Positions 35,225 to 46,700 of a DNA stretch of 64,000 bases are shown piece by piece. Each line of letters opens with the position of its first letter. Within the stretch, counting starts at the first letter, position 1. The position numbers were made by a program, and so were the translations under genes. The stretch spans positions 1 through 64,000 of the forward strand of contig KQ964499.1 of the NCBI GenBank assembly GCA_001566745.1, read 5' to 3'. This stretch comes from Conidiobolus coronatus NRRL 28638 (lineage: Eukaryota > Entomophthoromycota > Entomophthoromycetes > Entomophthorales > Conidiobolaceae). A model generated the notes under the pieces. That model ran no database searches, had not been told where the DNA came from, and worked only from the letters and a program-made list of their open reading frames with translations.

Positions 35225-37023
35225 GAGTTCGCTGATGTATTTTTTGTTAAATGAAATGATTAAATAAATTAAAAAGTAGCTTAACAAAGAATTAAAACAT
35301 TTTTCCTTTTATTACTCAAAATTACATTTAATTAAAATTGTTGTCTAACTAAAAATAGTCTAGAATTACCAAATCAACTTTGACTAGCCTGCATTTGTTT
35401 TTATATTTTTACTACCTTCAAAACTTATATTTTAACTTATCATACATCAACTTCTATCTAAGTATGATTCTTTGGTTGAGCATTGATTTGATAAATGAAT
35501 CGAAAGATGCTTAGCCATATAAAATTTGCGTAGTTTCTCAAACATTTATTAAAACTGATTTTAGTGAATTCGCTATTATAGCACCATCTTTTCGATTTAT
35601 CTTTATATAATGAATATAGATTTCTTTGATATTTTAATCACAGTAGCTATTCACTAAATTCAAGTTGTAATCTTACTTTTTAAAGCATTGTAAGTTTCAA
35701 TGGTACAGGCGTATTTATCACGCATATATGAAATAAATTCAGTTTTAATTAGAATGTAGGCGTAGTTAGATAAAGAATTGTTTAAAGATATGTTTAAACA
35801 TAATTACCTTATATAACCTTTGTATAAAGCTGAAGCTGTTTTAAATTAAAGTACCACAGCCAAGAATGTATTTAATAATTAATTAGTGTGCTATTATTCC
35901 AGTAAATAGGTAGAGTTTAAATTATATTTGAGTTGAATAATAAATAAAGTATATCCATCGTTATAGAGTATATAATTAGCTCATTATTTAAATAAATTGT
36001 TTATTTTGATCAATTTTGAAAAATCTAACTTATGTAATATTCTTAATATGATAGTTATATTAACAAAATATAAAAATATTACCACGTTTTCAATAAACTA
36101 ATTATTAGTAGATAATATAGGTGCTATTTAAACATTTTTAACTGACTATGGCCTAATCAATATATATTAAGTAATACTAGGGATATTAATAATATTTTGG
36201 ATTAAAATACTTTGTACTAACCAGTACTCTAGATTTAAATGGTAATTGAAAGGTGTGTTTAGCAAATATATACATTTTAAGCAAATTATTATTTAGGCTG
36301 TATATCTTGATTAAAAACAGATACATAGAAGTAGAGTAAAGAAAGGGTATACACTGAAAACAGCAGTATTTAGAATAGTAAGATGCTCTAGTAAGTAATT
36401 AGCTATTTTAATTTTTACTATATCGCTATTATAAAATATTGATCATCAAAATAATAGACGATATTACTATAATTGTATATCTCCGAAAGCTATGGAAGAA
36501 TTTGATATCTGAAATAACGAAAATATAAGATGGCTAGAATGATAATAATATACTTGATAAATAGTTAAAGTTTAATATGCAACATTATAATAATATCAAG
36601 TTTTGGCAGTCTTAAAATAAAAGATGTTGCTGAAAGTCATATAAATATATCAGATAAAAAATAAATGAAGAGTATTTAAATCTTGCTTCGATAATAAATA
36701 GTTACTTAAATCGTATCAATTTCCAAGATCTACCAACTTAAGTGAATTAGTTTACAAAATATATAGCATAGAATAAGTTTTATAGATATAAAAAGTAAAC
36801 TAGTATTGCTATATGGTATTTTATGTTTATAAGTTAGTTGATATGCATTTGTGGGGTCGATCTCGTTAAAAATAGTTGAGTATGATATGTAGTTTAATTA
36901 CCATAGAATAAAAGTACAGGCCACAAGTTGACTTTATTTCCGAGAGTACGGACACAAGTAACCGTTTATGAGTTTGATTATGGCATATTTACCTACAAAA
37001 TATGGAATATTAATGAATCAATT
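35225..37023. other. Gene-free AT-rich stretch, 1.8 kb
   Basis: No gene, RNA or MITE copy recognised on either strand. It separates the promoter of the PX gene from the 3' end of the NAC beta gene. Confidence 0.5.
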
Positions 37024-37506
37024 TTAAGCGGATTCTTCAGGCTTAGCTTCAGCTTCGGGGGCATCAGCAATAGCGGCATCATCTAAAGCTTCAGTTAATT
37101 CGGGGATTTCGTCATTTTCACCTTCAGCGGCACCTTGGGAAGATTGGTAAGCTTCAGCTAATCTTCTGAGACTGGCAAGGGAATCGGGACCGAGTTGGTT
37201 GAGGATGCTGGGGACAAGATCAGTGAGTTCCTTTTCGACGGCTTCACCGTGAACGGCGTAAGCTTGTTGAGCGGGGTTTCCGTGAACCTTGGGGTTTTCA
37301 ATGTTTAAAACTTTACCACCGGCTTGGAAAAGGGTAACTTCTTGGATACCGGACAAGGGGACGGCATCGATGCTCTTTAAGAAACCTTCTAACTTTTTGT
37401 CGATACCAGAGGCAGCCTTAGGCTTCTTGAAAACCTTACGGCGGGGAGTACCCTTACCACCCATTCTGACTTGAGCTTGAAGTTTAGCTAATTTATCGGT
37501 ATCCAT
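37024..37506 (-). CDS. EGD1: Nascent polypeptide-associated complex subunit beta (Egd1/BTF3), 160 aa
   Basis: Forms the NAC heterodimer with the alpha subunit at the ribosomal exit tunnel and shields nascent chains. The start at 37506 gives MDTDKLAKLQAQVRMGGKGT, the canonical BTF3 N-terminus. It is followed by the ribosome-binding basic motif PRRKVFKKPK. The NAC domain covers about residues 30-95 (IDAVPLSGIQEVTLFQAGGK, VHGNPAQQAYAVHGEAVEKE). An acidic C-terminal tail is also normal. An upstream in-frame ATG at 37539 adds eleven residues absent from the family. GC-rich, C-biased codon choice compared with neighbours implies strong expression. Intronless. Adjacent genes are not related in function. 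Confidence 0.95.
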   Translation of the reverse strand: MDTDKLAKLQAQVRMGGKGTPRRKVFKKPKAASGIDKKLEGFLKSIDAVPLSGIQEVTLFQAGGKVLNIENPKVHGNPAQQAYAVHGEAVEKELTDLVPSILNQLGPDSLASLRRLAEAYQSSQGAAEGENDEIPELTEALDDAAIADAPEAEAKPEESA

Positions 37507-37803
37507 TATGATATTGTTTGATTCAATTCCTTTTGGCAAAAGAGAATTTTTATTAAAATCTTCATGAAATATTAATGTGAGGGTTTCAAATTATGGGTTT
37601 GTAATTCAATACTGATTGGATGATTAAATTTCTCACCATTTAATAAATGGATCACAATAATATATCATTAACATGTTACAATTTTATAGTAATTATGTAT
37701 GTAAAAGTGATATTTAAATAATAAAAATAATATATAAATAATAGTATGGTAAAAGTACAGATGTAAGTATGTTTAATAGTCTATTTATAATGATATCTAT
37801 AGC

Positions 37804-38354
37804 TTAAGAGAATCGAACTTGTTTTTTGAACTAAAGGAACTATTAATAAAAGCGTTAACTAATGATAGATCAGTATTACCTTGGATTCTTTTGATTTTAC
37901 TTCAGGTTTAATAACTTTCTTCTTCTTGGATTTGGCTTTTAATTTCTCTTTAATTTGATCCTAAAAACTAGATTAGAGAATGTAAATTTATCTTATTTAT
38001 TTTATATTACCAATTTTTGCTTCTTTTGGTTTTTTCTATCTTCTTTAACTTTTTCTTTTTCATTTATTATTGCATCTCTTTTAGCCTATTTTATGTTAAT
38101 TGAAAATTAACCAAATTTAAGTAATATTTACTTGTTTATCTAATTTTCTTTTAATAACAGTTTCTTGAGAATTATTTATTAGTCCAGCAATTTCTAGCAT
38201 TTTATCCTTTAAAAATAAATTAAACAAAGTTCGTTGCATATTAAATTGAATATACCATAGTAGCAAATTGTTTCCCTTTCTTTTGGTTTTTCTTTGCTGT
38301 TTGCTGATTAACTTGGGATTCTAAAACTTCTGATGCGTTCTCTAATTCACTCAT
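37804..38354 (-). CDS. Small lysine-rich coiled-coil protein, 118 aa, 5 exons, unknown function
   Basis: Exons in reading order are 38354-38256, 38206-38132, 38085-38011, 37960-37880 and 37830-37804 (99, 75, 75, 81 and 27 nt). All four introns are phase 0 and 45-50 nt. The protein starts MSELENASEVLESQVNQQTA. It is strongly basic with long charged helices (KEDRKNQKKQKLDQIKEKLK) and ends SKFKKQVRFS. Small proteins with such helices and a KKV-x-F-type C-terminus occur among nucleolar ribosome-assembly factors; yeast Loc1 ends in a similar short motif. The resemblance is weak and could be compositional. Reading through the last intron would instead end six residues after K109. It lies 91 bp downstream of the 604-residue gene on the same strand. 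Confidence 0.6.
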
Positions 38355-38445
38355 TGTAATTAAATAATTATATTGAATAAGCTTAATAATTAATAAAAAA
38401 ATCCCAGGCAGTGTATTACAATATATATCCTTAATTTATTTAATT

Positions 38446-40702
38446 TTAATTATGGGAACTAAGTCTAAGACTGCCAACTATTTCTTCTAACCTCTCCAAG
38501 TTGAATTTAATGCTTTCTAAAATCAACTCCTGCAATTTTATTAGTAATTTTTTTTAAAAACAAAATTTATTTCATAATTACCATACTGATAATGCTCAAT
38601 TTTTGAGCTTCTAAAAACTTGATTAAGTTAACCAACTTATTAATCAAGTCGCTTTGAATAAGGGTGATATGCTCTCTTGTGCCAATTGATGACTAAAAAC
38701 AGTTTAGTAAACATCAAAGGGGATTATATTTTTATAATACATTTGATTCTTGTAAATTTTGGTATTTTTGGAATTTATAAATATAAAAACTAATCAATAA
38801 TGAAATATAATTCAACTCAACATGAATATATTCAAGAGTGATTTTACTTATTGGTGCTAATAGTAAATGAGAATAATTTAACCAGTCTAAATCAAAACTA
38901 ATTTGATCCTTTAAATATATTAGTATTTGCTATATAAAAAGTACTTCATTTTACCTCATATTTTAGAATAGAAATTAATCCATTTTTGATTTGCGTTAAA
39001 TTAAGATGATTGCAGTTGTTAATGGAAAACTTTAGTATTGAAAGCTGATCGTTATTATCAAATAACTTGTATTCAGCAATAGAGCATTTTAATATAATTA
39101 AATTTAACTTTCTCTCTTTAGTATTGTTATATAAATTAATTAACATCTAGATGCAGAGTATTAGAATATATAAGCTTAAAAGTAATAGTTGTTACTATAA
39201 AATCCATCATATTTTCATCCAAATGAAATTGCTTTGGTCGATCATTGTTGAATAAGTACTCCAATCTAAGCAATACTGATACATCAATATAACCAAGTTT
39301 AGTAGTTATATCCTCGCTTAAATAAGTGTTAATCGAACTTCTGTAGTATATATTTAGCAAGCTTACCATTGAATCAATTGATTAGATAAATACCAATAGT
39401 TAGCAAAGCTAAGCTGGCTTGAAATAGACCAGCCTTTGGTGGTGTTTAATTTACTTTGTATATCTAATCGATGAGATATTAACTCTATAGAAATAAGCAA
39501 CCCGAAGCAAAAATATATGGAGGTTTGTAATATTTCTAAATGAGTAGTTGTTAATCCAAATTCAAAATCTATCACTTGGTACTTACTGGTGTAGCTGTTG
39601 TCAAAGCATTGCTCTGAGATATTTAAATAGTCGACTATAATATTTTTATAAGGGATTATAGGTTCCTATTATCAGTTAGCATAAACTCAACACCAATATA
39701 TATTGGTTACCATAATTTCTAGTACTTGAGTATAGATTGAGTTAAAGTTTTCTTGAATAGAGTCAAGCTCAACCAGTTTGTAGTGAGAAGTGACTGATTT
39801 AGTGAAATAAATTGATGAAAAATCTAGTATAGCTGAGCCATATTCAGCTGATACAATCTCAGAATAAAATCCTAATAGCTGCAAAATAATTTTTGCTTCT
39901 TTAGATAGTTTCGATTTTAAATCAATTTCATTCTATAAAATTATTTAACATATTATCTTTTTATACTTAGCAATCTTACCAAGTCTATTTTGCTGTTGGC
40001 TATTTGAATCAAATCAATTAATTTAGAATTAATCTTTTGATTAATATAGCTATGAAAGCAAACAGGCTCATTGGATGTTCTAGTGTCTAGTATAGTATCT
40101 TTAGGGTCATAATGGTATAATGAAGATGCGACTTGCTTAAAAGTTGTTATTAATTGACTTAGTATATCTTCTGCATTAGATAAAAATTGTTTAGACCTTA
40201 AGTTTGATAAAGCTAGTTATATTACTGGCTCAATAAAAGAATTAATCTATATATTATATTAGTTACCTTGATTAGCCAGTTGAAGCATATCAAGCCATTG
40301 AAAAATTCCCACCAATTCTTCATAGTTGTTTAATTCAAAATTTTTCAAAAACTGGTCAATAAAAAGCAGCAACTCCATTGAGCTCATATTATTGAAGCAA
40401 ATGTTTAATAGCTGAGTTCTTTCTTCAACTTCACTATATATCACTTGGTTGTCGTCGATAGCCTTTATTTGATTCTCAGAAATTTTCAATAGTTCAGGGA
40501 ATAGCTCCCATTGAAATTTCTCAAGCCATTCCTAATAGTAAATTAGTCAAGGTAACTGACACAAAAGAGGGTATAGCTGTACTTCTGATTCAATACTACT
40601 TTCGCTGATTTTAGTATTAACTGTAGAGATTAAAGATTGGTAAAACAAACGATAACTTTGTAAAGAGTTTATTTCTTTTAATTGACTGATATATTCATTC
40701 AT
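38446..40702 (-). CDS. Unrecognised alpha-helical protein, 604 aa, 10 exons (possibly glomulin/Ybp-like)
   Basis: Exons in reading order are 40702-40583, 40531-40267, 40212-39980, 39932-39711, 39665-39367, 39316-39196, 39146-38955, 38908-38741, 38692-38582 and 38529-38446, totalling 605 codons. Introns are 47-54 nt. Two acceptors are AAG (before 39316 and 38908) and less certain. The sequence is all helices with regular leucines: EWLEKFQWELFPELLKISEN, MELLLFIDQFLKNF, FQWLDMLQLANQA. There is no signal peptide, and hydrophobic segments such as SIYFCFGLLISIELI look more like helix packing than membrane. The layout recalls HEAT-like solenoids of the glomulin/ALF4/Ybp family, but I see no decisive motif. 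The start is the first ATG of the open frame, MNEYISQLKEINSLQ. It is divergent from the NAD(P)HX dehydratase gene, 265 bp away. Confidence 0.65.
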
Positions 40703-40967
40703 TATAATTTTAACTATGCCAATGTCTATCTATTTATTTATAAATGGATGTAACTATGCCAATGTTATTTATAGTTTTAATTTCACACTAATTAAAATTA
40801 TGGTATATAAATAGGTACTGTTTTTTGATTATGTTTTAATGATGATGTCAACTTTGTGCAAAATACTTGAAGAAAATTACAAGTCATAACTGTCCCATAA
40901 TAACCTAATACATATACCATTATATATTCAACTCTGATCCAAGTCTGATTAGTAATTAGCATCAAAA

Positions 40968-42436
40968 ATGAGTTCTAGCTTAATCTTAGAAAACTTTAAA
41001 AAGTTAATACCTCCATTAAACCAAAATCTTAGAAAAGGGCAGGCTGGTAATTAATATTTTATAAAATTATACTAAACAATATCTCATGACATACTATTCA
41101 GGCCGTGTTGCAGTATTTGGAGGCTCTATAGAGTATGTTACATCATAAAGCTGCTTTTTTAATACTAATATTTGATTATAGATACACTGGGGCGCCTTAT
41201 TTTGCAGGAAGCTCTGCATTAAGAGCTGTAACTCTCATTATTTTTGTTCTTCATTTATCTAACATAAGCGCGTTTTAGGGTGTCGATATTGCCCACATTA
41301 TCTGCGAAGAATCTGCTGCAACTGCCATTAAAGTAACTATCAATTTTTATTAATTTATCTGTTAATTGATGTAATTTAGGGCTATTCTCCTGGTATATTG
41401 GATATATATTTAATATTGTAAATACATTTTAATAGCGCTTATAGACTTAATAGTACATCCATATTTAAAGGCTGGAAAGTAATCTATTATTTAAGAGCAG
41501 TATTGTGATTTTAATAATTATTTTATTAGTAATGTTACTGACAAAGAATTTGACGAAGTTAAGGCAAAATCTGTTGGTATTTTGGATAGAGTTCACTCTA
41601 TTGTGATTGGACCTGGGCTTTCAAGAGATGAAGCAATATTGAAAAGTATTACAGGGATCATTCATGCTGCCAAAGAGCGTTCATTACCTATTGTTATTGA
41701 TGGTGTAATTTAATAATTATATATCATCGTTACATGGCTAATGTAATATAATACTAGGATGGTCTATTCTTAATCCAAAACTCGCCAGATATAATCTTGG
41801 GATATAAAAAAGCAGTTTTAACTCCTAACTTTGTAGAGTTTCAAAGACTATGCAAAACTATGGTAGACATAACGATATTTATAGTAATTATGTATTAAAC
41901 ATTTATAGAACATTGACCCAGATAAAGTTCCTTTAAACCAGCTAGCTTTAAAATTAAGTCAAGAATTCCAAGGAGTGGCTATTGTGCAAAAAGGAAGTGT
42001 TGACTACATTACTGATGGATCTCAAGGTAAATATGACTATAAATCTTTTAATGAAGCTAAGTAAATGTTTAGTATATGAATGTAACGAGCAGAGCGGCCT
42101 TAAAAGATGTGGCGGGCAAGGAGATATTTTGGCTGGGTTAACTGGCGCATTTTTATCTTGGGGCTCTCAATATCATCAAAATACTTGGAAGTAATATTTG
42201 TTAAAATTTATATACTTGATATTTATACTTTTATTAGGCATGACAACTCTATCGCATCGGATACTTTTGGTTTATTAGCAGGCTATGCTGCTTGTTATTT
42301 AACTCGTAAATGCTCGAAGATGGCATATGATGAGCATAAAAGAGCTACAATGACCGAGAATATTATCAAACAAGTGGGACCAGCTTTTAATTTAAATTTA
42401 GATGCTGAAAAAAATCTACTTTACTCAAATATTTAG
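40968..42436 (+). CDS. ATP-dependent (S)-NAD(P)H-hydrate dehydratase, 326 aa, 11 exons
   Basis: Metabolite-repair enzyme of the ribokinase-like NAXD/YKL151C family that turns damaged NAD(P)HX back into NAD(P)H. Exons are 40968-41046, 41102-41132, 41182-41227, 41279-41332, 41380-41392, 41436-41478, 41530-41704, 41758-41862, 41909-42026, 42073-42190 and 42238-42436, 327 codons with stop. Key motifs are RVAVFGGSIEYTGAPYFAG near the N-terminus, GPGLSRDE, IVIDGDGLFLI (usually DADG), LTPNFVEF, and RCGGQGDILAG, the active-site/ATP signature. There is no clear mitochondrial presequence; the protein starts MSSSLILENFKKLIPPL. The fifth exon is only 13 nt. The NAXE epimerase partner is not in this window. 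Confidence 0.92.
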
Positions 42437-43765
42437 AAAGTAGCTCAAAGTTTTTATATTCTCTAAATGTATATATTACTAAGTATCATCATTTACAGAA
42501 TATATGATTGTATTTAGAGTATATAGCATCTGCACCAAGATTCATCAGTGATATAATTAATAAAAATTTAATACTTTTTCTCTCTATAATAGATTATTTT
42601 ATACATTAACTATAAAGATTAAATATTAGTAGAAATAAATTGGTTTTATAAAGAAAAATACTGTTTTATATAGCTGATTCCTTAAACAAAATTTTACAAC
42701 TCACAGCATGTAACATAATTAAAACCATTATTAAATTTAATTAAATTTAATTTCCTTTTTTGTAAATTTATTTAAATCGCTCCGTTGACAAGTTGGTGCT
42801 AATTAAAAATACAAGTGATTTTGATAGAGTTTTAGTTAGATAGTATTTATTATTTGGTAAAAGATAAAAGATGACATAGCTGTTTTTAGTTTATTCTAAC
42901 TTTGTAAATACTAAAGAGCGTTAAACACAGCCGTCCTCCAACTGTTCAAAAGCAAATAAATGTATAATAAAATGTTAATATGACTCGAAATGATTAAATT
43001 CAGACTAATATCCAATAACAAAGTGTTGGTAAGATAGTATTTAAATAAGTTGAAAAGATATATTAAACGAGAAAATTGAATGTTTGATCAAGATGTTGGT
43101 AGATTTTACAGATATAGAAAGTTTCTGATTATTTTGATTAATTTTTATGGAATATTAGGATAAATTTTATCAACTTATTTAGCCAAATTATTTTAAATCC
43201 ACTAAACTATTAAGGTTCTCTTTAATATTGCGTATTGGTTTCGTATTAGCATATATAGTAGCACAATATAAAAGTAAAGTCAAGGCCTCAAGCTAAAGGC
43301 TGGATATGAGAATGAGTTTAGCTAGTATTTTATATTAATTTGGTAAGGCATTTAATCAAGATCAATGAGAATTTTTCTATTTTAATTCAAATTAAGAAAA
43401 ACCCTTAATTCAATTTGATTAGAAAAAAGACATCTAAAAATTAGCATGAGTCACGAAAAGTCAACTGCATTCACTGTTATTGGGGCTTTATCCGATTCAA
43501 GTCAATTATATTCAATTATATTGCATTGCATATTGTAAAAATTAGAAAGAGTATAAATACTTCCCCAGAGAATCGATAATTAATTAACATAATTAATCAA
43601 CTGTAAAGTATACTATTTTATTTATTAAGGTAATCATCATTCAATAATAAACCATTTTATCCCTGAACATATTTTTTATTTTTGTTTGGTTTACTAATAC
43701 CATAATAATTTAGATTAATATTACATACGTAAAACGTCATACATCACACTCCATTATTTGTTAAA
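42437..43765. other. Intergenic upstream of CPA2
   Basis: AT-rich, without a recognisable gene. A Gcn4-type site at 43447 is listed separately. The last 150 bp contain pyrimidine/AT tracts consistent with a promoter. Confidence 0.5.
43447..43453 (+). promoter_or_regulatory. Gcn4/AP-1-type site TGAGTCA upstream of CPA2
   Basis: Exact match to the TGASTCA consensus of Gcn4/CPC1 bZIP activators, 313 bp before the CPA2 start codon. In other fungi arginine-biosynthetic genes, including those for carbamoyl phosphate synthase, are under general amino-acid control by this factor. Use in this organism is inferred; a 7-mer occurs by chance at a modest rate. Confidence 0.45.
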
Positions 43766-46700
43766 ATGATTAGAATACCGTTAAACAGGATTAGAAGCTC
43801 TGCTGCAAATAGCATAAAGCACTTATACCCCAAAAGCTCGCCATCTTACTCTTCAAAGCTATACTCAACTAACAACACTCCACGATTAGCTCCTGCCCAG
43901 ATCTTTACAAAAAGCTATAAACCAACTTATACTCGAAACAAAGTCCAATATTTTTCTTCCCATGGAAGGAAGTATATGTCAACATCAATTCCAAATAACA
44001 TCGATACAATCAATTACACAACGTTAGAAAAGCCAAGCTATGAAAAAGTACTTGTAGTAGGATCTGGTGGGCTGTCCATAGGACAAGCTGGTGAGTTTGA
44101 CTATTCAGGTTCTCAAGCAATTAAAGCATTAAAAGAAAATGGAATCAAGACTGTTTTAGTTAATCCAAATATTGCCACCATCCAAACTGGCCAAGAGTTA
44201 GCTGACGAGGTATATTTTTCACCCGTTACACCAGAGTTTTTAGAAGAAGTTATTCAGAAAGAGCGTCCTGATGGCATATTTTTGTCATTTGGAGGTCAAA
44301 CTGCTTTAAATTGCGGCATAGAGTTATACAATAGAGGAATTTTAGAAAAATATCAAGTCAAGGTATTAGGTACCCCAATTCAGACTTTAATAACTTCTGA
44401 GGATCGTGACTTGTTTGTAAAAGCTTTAAACGAAATCAATATACCCGTTGCCCAATCTACCGCTGTTTCTACTGTAGAAGATGCTCTCAAAGCTGCTGAA
44501 GAAATAGGATACCCTATTATTATTCGTTCTGCCTTTTCTTTAGGTGGCTTAGGATCTGGCTTTGCTAATGACCCAGAAGAGTTAACTAGTTTAGCAAGCA
44601 AATCACTTAGTTTAAGCCCTCAAATTTTAGTAGAAAAATCTATGAAAGGATGGAAAGAAGTAGAGTATGAAGTAGTTCGTGATGCTGCTGATAATTGTAT
44701 CACTGTATGCAACATGGAGAACTTTGACCCACTAGGTATCCATACTGGAGATTCTATAGTTGTTGCTCCATCACAAACACTCTCTGATGAAGAATACCAT
44801 CTCTTACGTACTGCTGCTATTGCAATCGTTCGTCACATGGGGGTTGTTGGTGAATGTAATGTTCAATATGCATTAGATCCATATAGCTTAGAATACAAAG
44901 TCATCGAAATGAATGCTAGATTGAGTCGTAGTAGTGCGCTGGCGTCAAAAGCAACTGGATATCCACTTGCGTTTGTAGCTGCTAAGCTTGGATTAGGATA
45001 TACACTACCAGAATTGAAAAACTCAGTTACTAAAACTACTACAGCTTGCTTTGAGCCGTCGCTTGATTATGTGGTTACAAAGATTCCTCGTTGGGATTTA
45101 ACAAAGTTCAGTCAAGTTGATCGACATGTGGGAAGTAGTATGAAGAGTGTTGGTGAAGTTATGGCTGTAGGAAGAACTTTTGAAGAAAGTTTACAAAAAG
45201 CAATTCGAATGGTAGACCCATCTTTCCTTGGATTTCACCCAATGAAGAATTTATACAAATCGATTACTGACAAATCTTTGGAAAAAGCAGATGACCCAGT
45301 ATTAAATGAGTTTTTATCTAACCCTACAGATCGTAGACTTTTTGGTGTAATCAATGCAATGGTTGAGAATGGATACGATGTTGAAAAGATTCATAGCCTT
45401 ACTAAAATAGACAGGTGGTTCTTATATAAGCTAGAGAATCTTTACAAAGTTTATAACCAACTTTCTCAACACACAATTCATACTCTCCCTAAAGATCTTA
45501 TGGACCAAGCTAAAAAATCAGGATTCTCTGATTTACAAATCGCGCATAAGTTATCAAAGCCTAATGCCGCAGTCAACGAGTTAGATGTTCGTCAATTAAG
45601 GAAGAGTTATGGTATAATTCCTTTAGTTAAAAGGATTGATACTCTTGCAGCAGAATTTCCCGCGCATACAAATTACCTTTACACCACATATAATGCTTCA
45701 CAAGACGATATAGAATTCAATGACAAGGGAACCATGGTTTTAGGCTCTGGAGTTTACAGAATTGGCTCTTCTGTCGAATTTGATTGGTGTGGTGTAAGTT
45801 GTATTCGAGCTCTTCGTAAAATGGGGCATAAAACAGTCATGTTAAACTATAATCCAGAAACTGTATCAACAGATTTTGATGAATGCGATCGATTATACTT
45901 TGATGAATTAAGTCTTGAAAGAGTATTAGATATTTATGAAAGGGAACAAGCTGAAGGTGTTATTGTCAGCGTTGGAGGTCAACTTCCTCAAAATATTGCA
46001 CTTCCTCTGCATAATATTGGTGCTAACGTTTTAGGAACTAGTCCAGTTAAGATCGATCAAGCTGAAGATCGATATAAGTTCTCCAAAACTCTTGATGAAA
46101 TTGGCGTAGATCAGCCAGCTTGGAAAGAGTTAACTACTACAGAGCAAGCTTTTGAATTCGCCAACCAAGTAGGGTACCCTGTATTGGTTCGACCATCTTA
46201 CGTACTTTCTGGTGCAGCAATGAATGTTGCTCACACAGAAGAGGATTTGAACCGCTTCTTATCACTTGCAACTGATGTTTCTCCACTTCATCCAGTTGTA
46301 GTTACTAAGTTTGAGCAAAATTCGCAAGAAATAGACGTAGATTGTGTTGCTCAAAAAGGAAACGTTCTTTGCCATGCTATCTCTGAACACATTGAACCCG
46401 CGGGTGTGCACTCTGGAGATGCTACCTTGGTACTCCCTCCTAAAGATTTACCTCAACAGACGAAAGATAACATATATGAAATTGCTAAAAAAGTAGCCAA
46501 GGCTTTTGATATTACTGGACCATTTAATATGCAAATTATTCGTAAGGAAGGTTCTCAAAGCTCTGAAGAGCAACTGAAAGTCATTGAATGTAATCTACGT
46601 GCATCTAGATCTTTCCCATTCGTTTCTAAAGTTTTGAACCATAACTTTATTGATACTGCTGCTCAAGCAATGACTCAAAAAGAAGATGTAAAGCCCGTGA

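Noticed and set aside
37812-37822. GAATCGAACTT-like string that resembles a tRNA T-arm on the opposite strand
   Set aside because: No acceptor stem, anticodon arm or D-arm can be placed around it, and it lies in the last exon of the lysine-rich gene.
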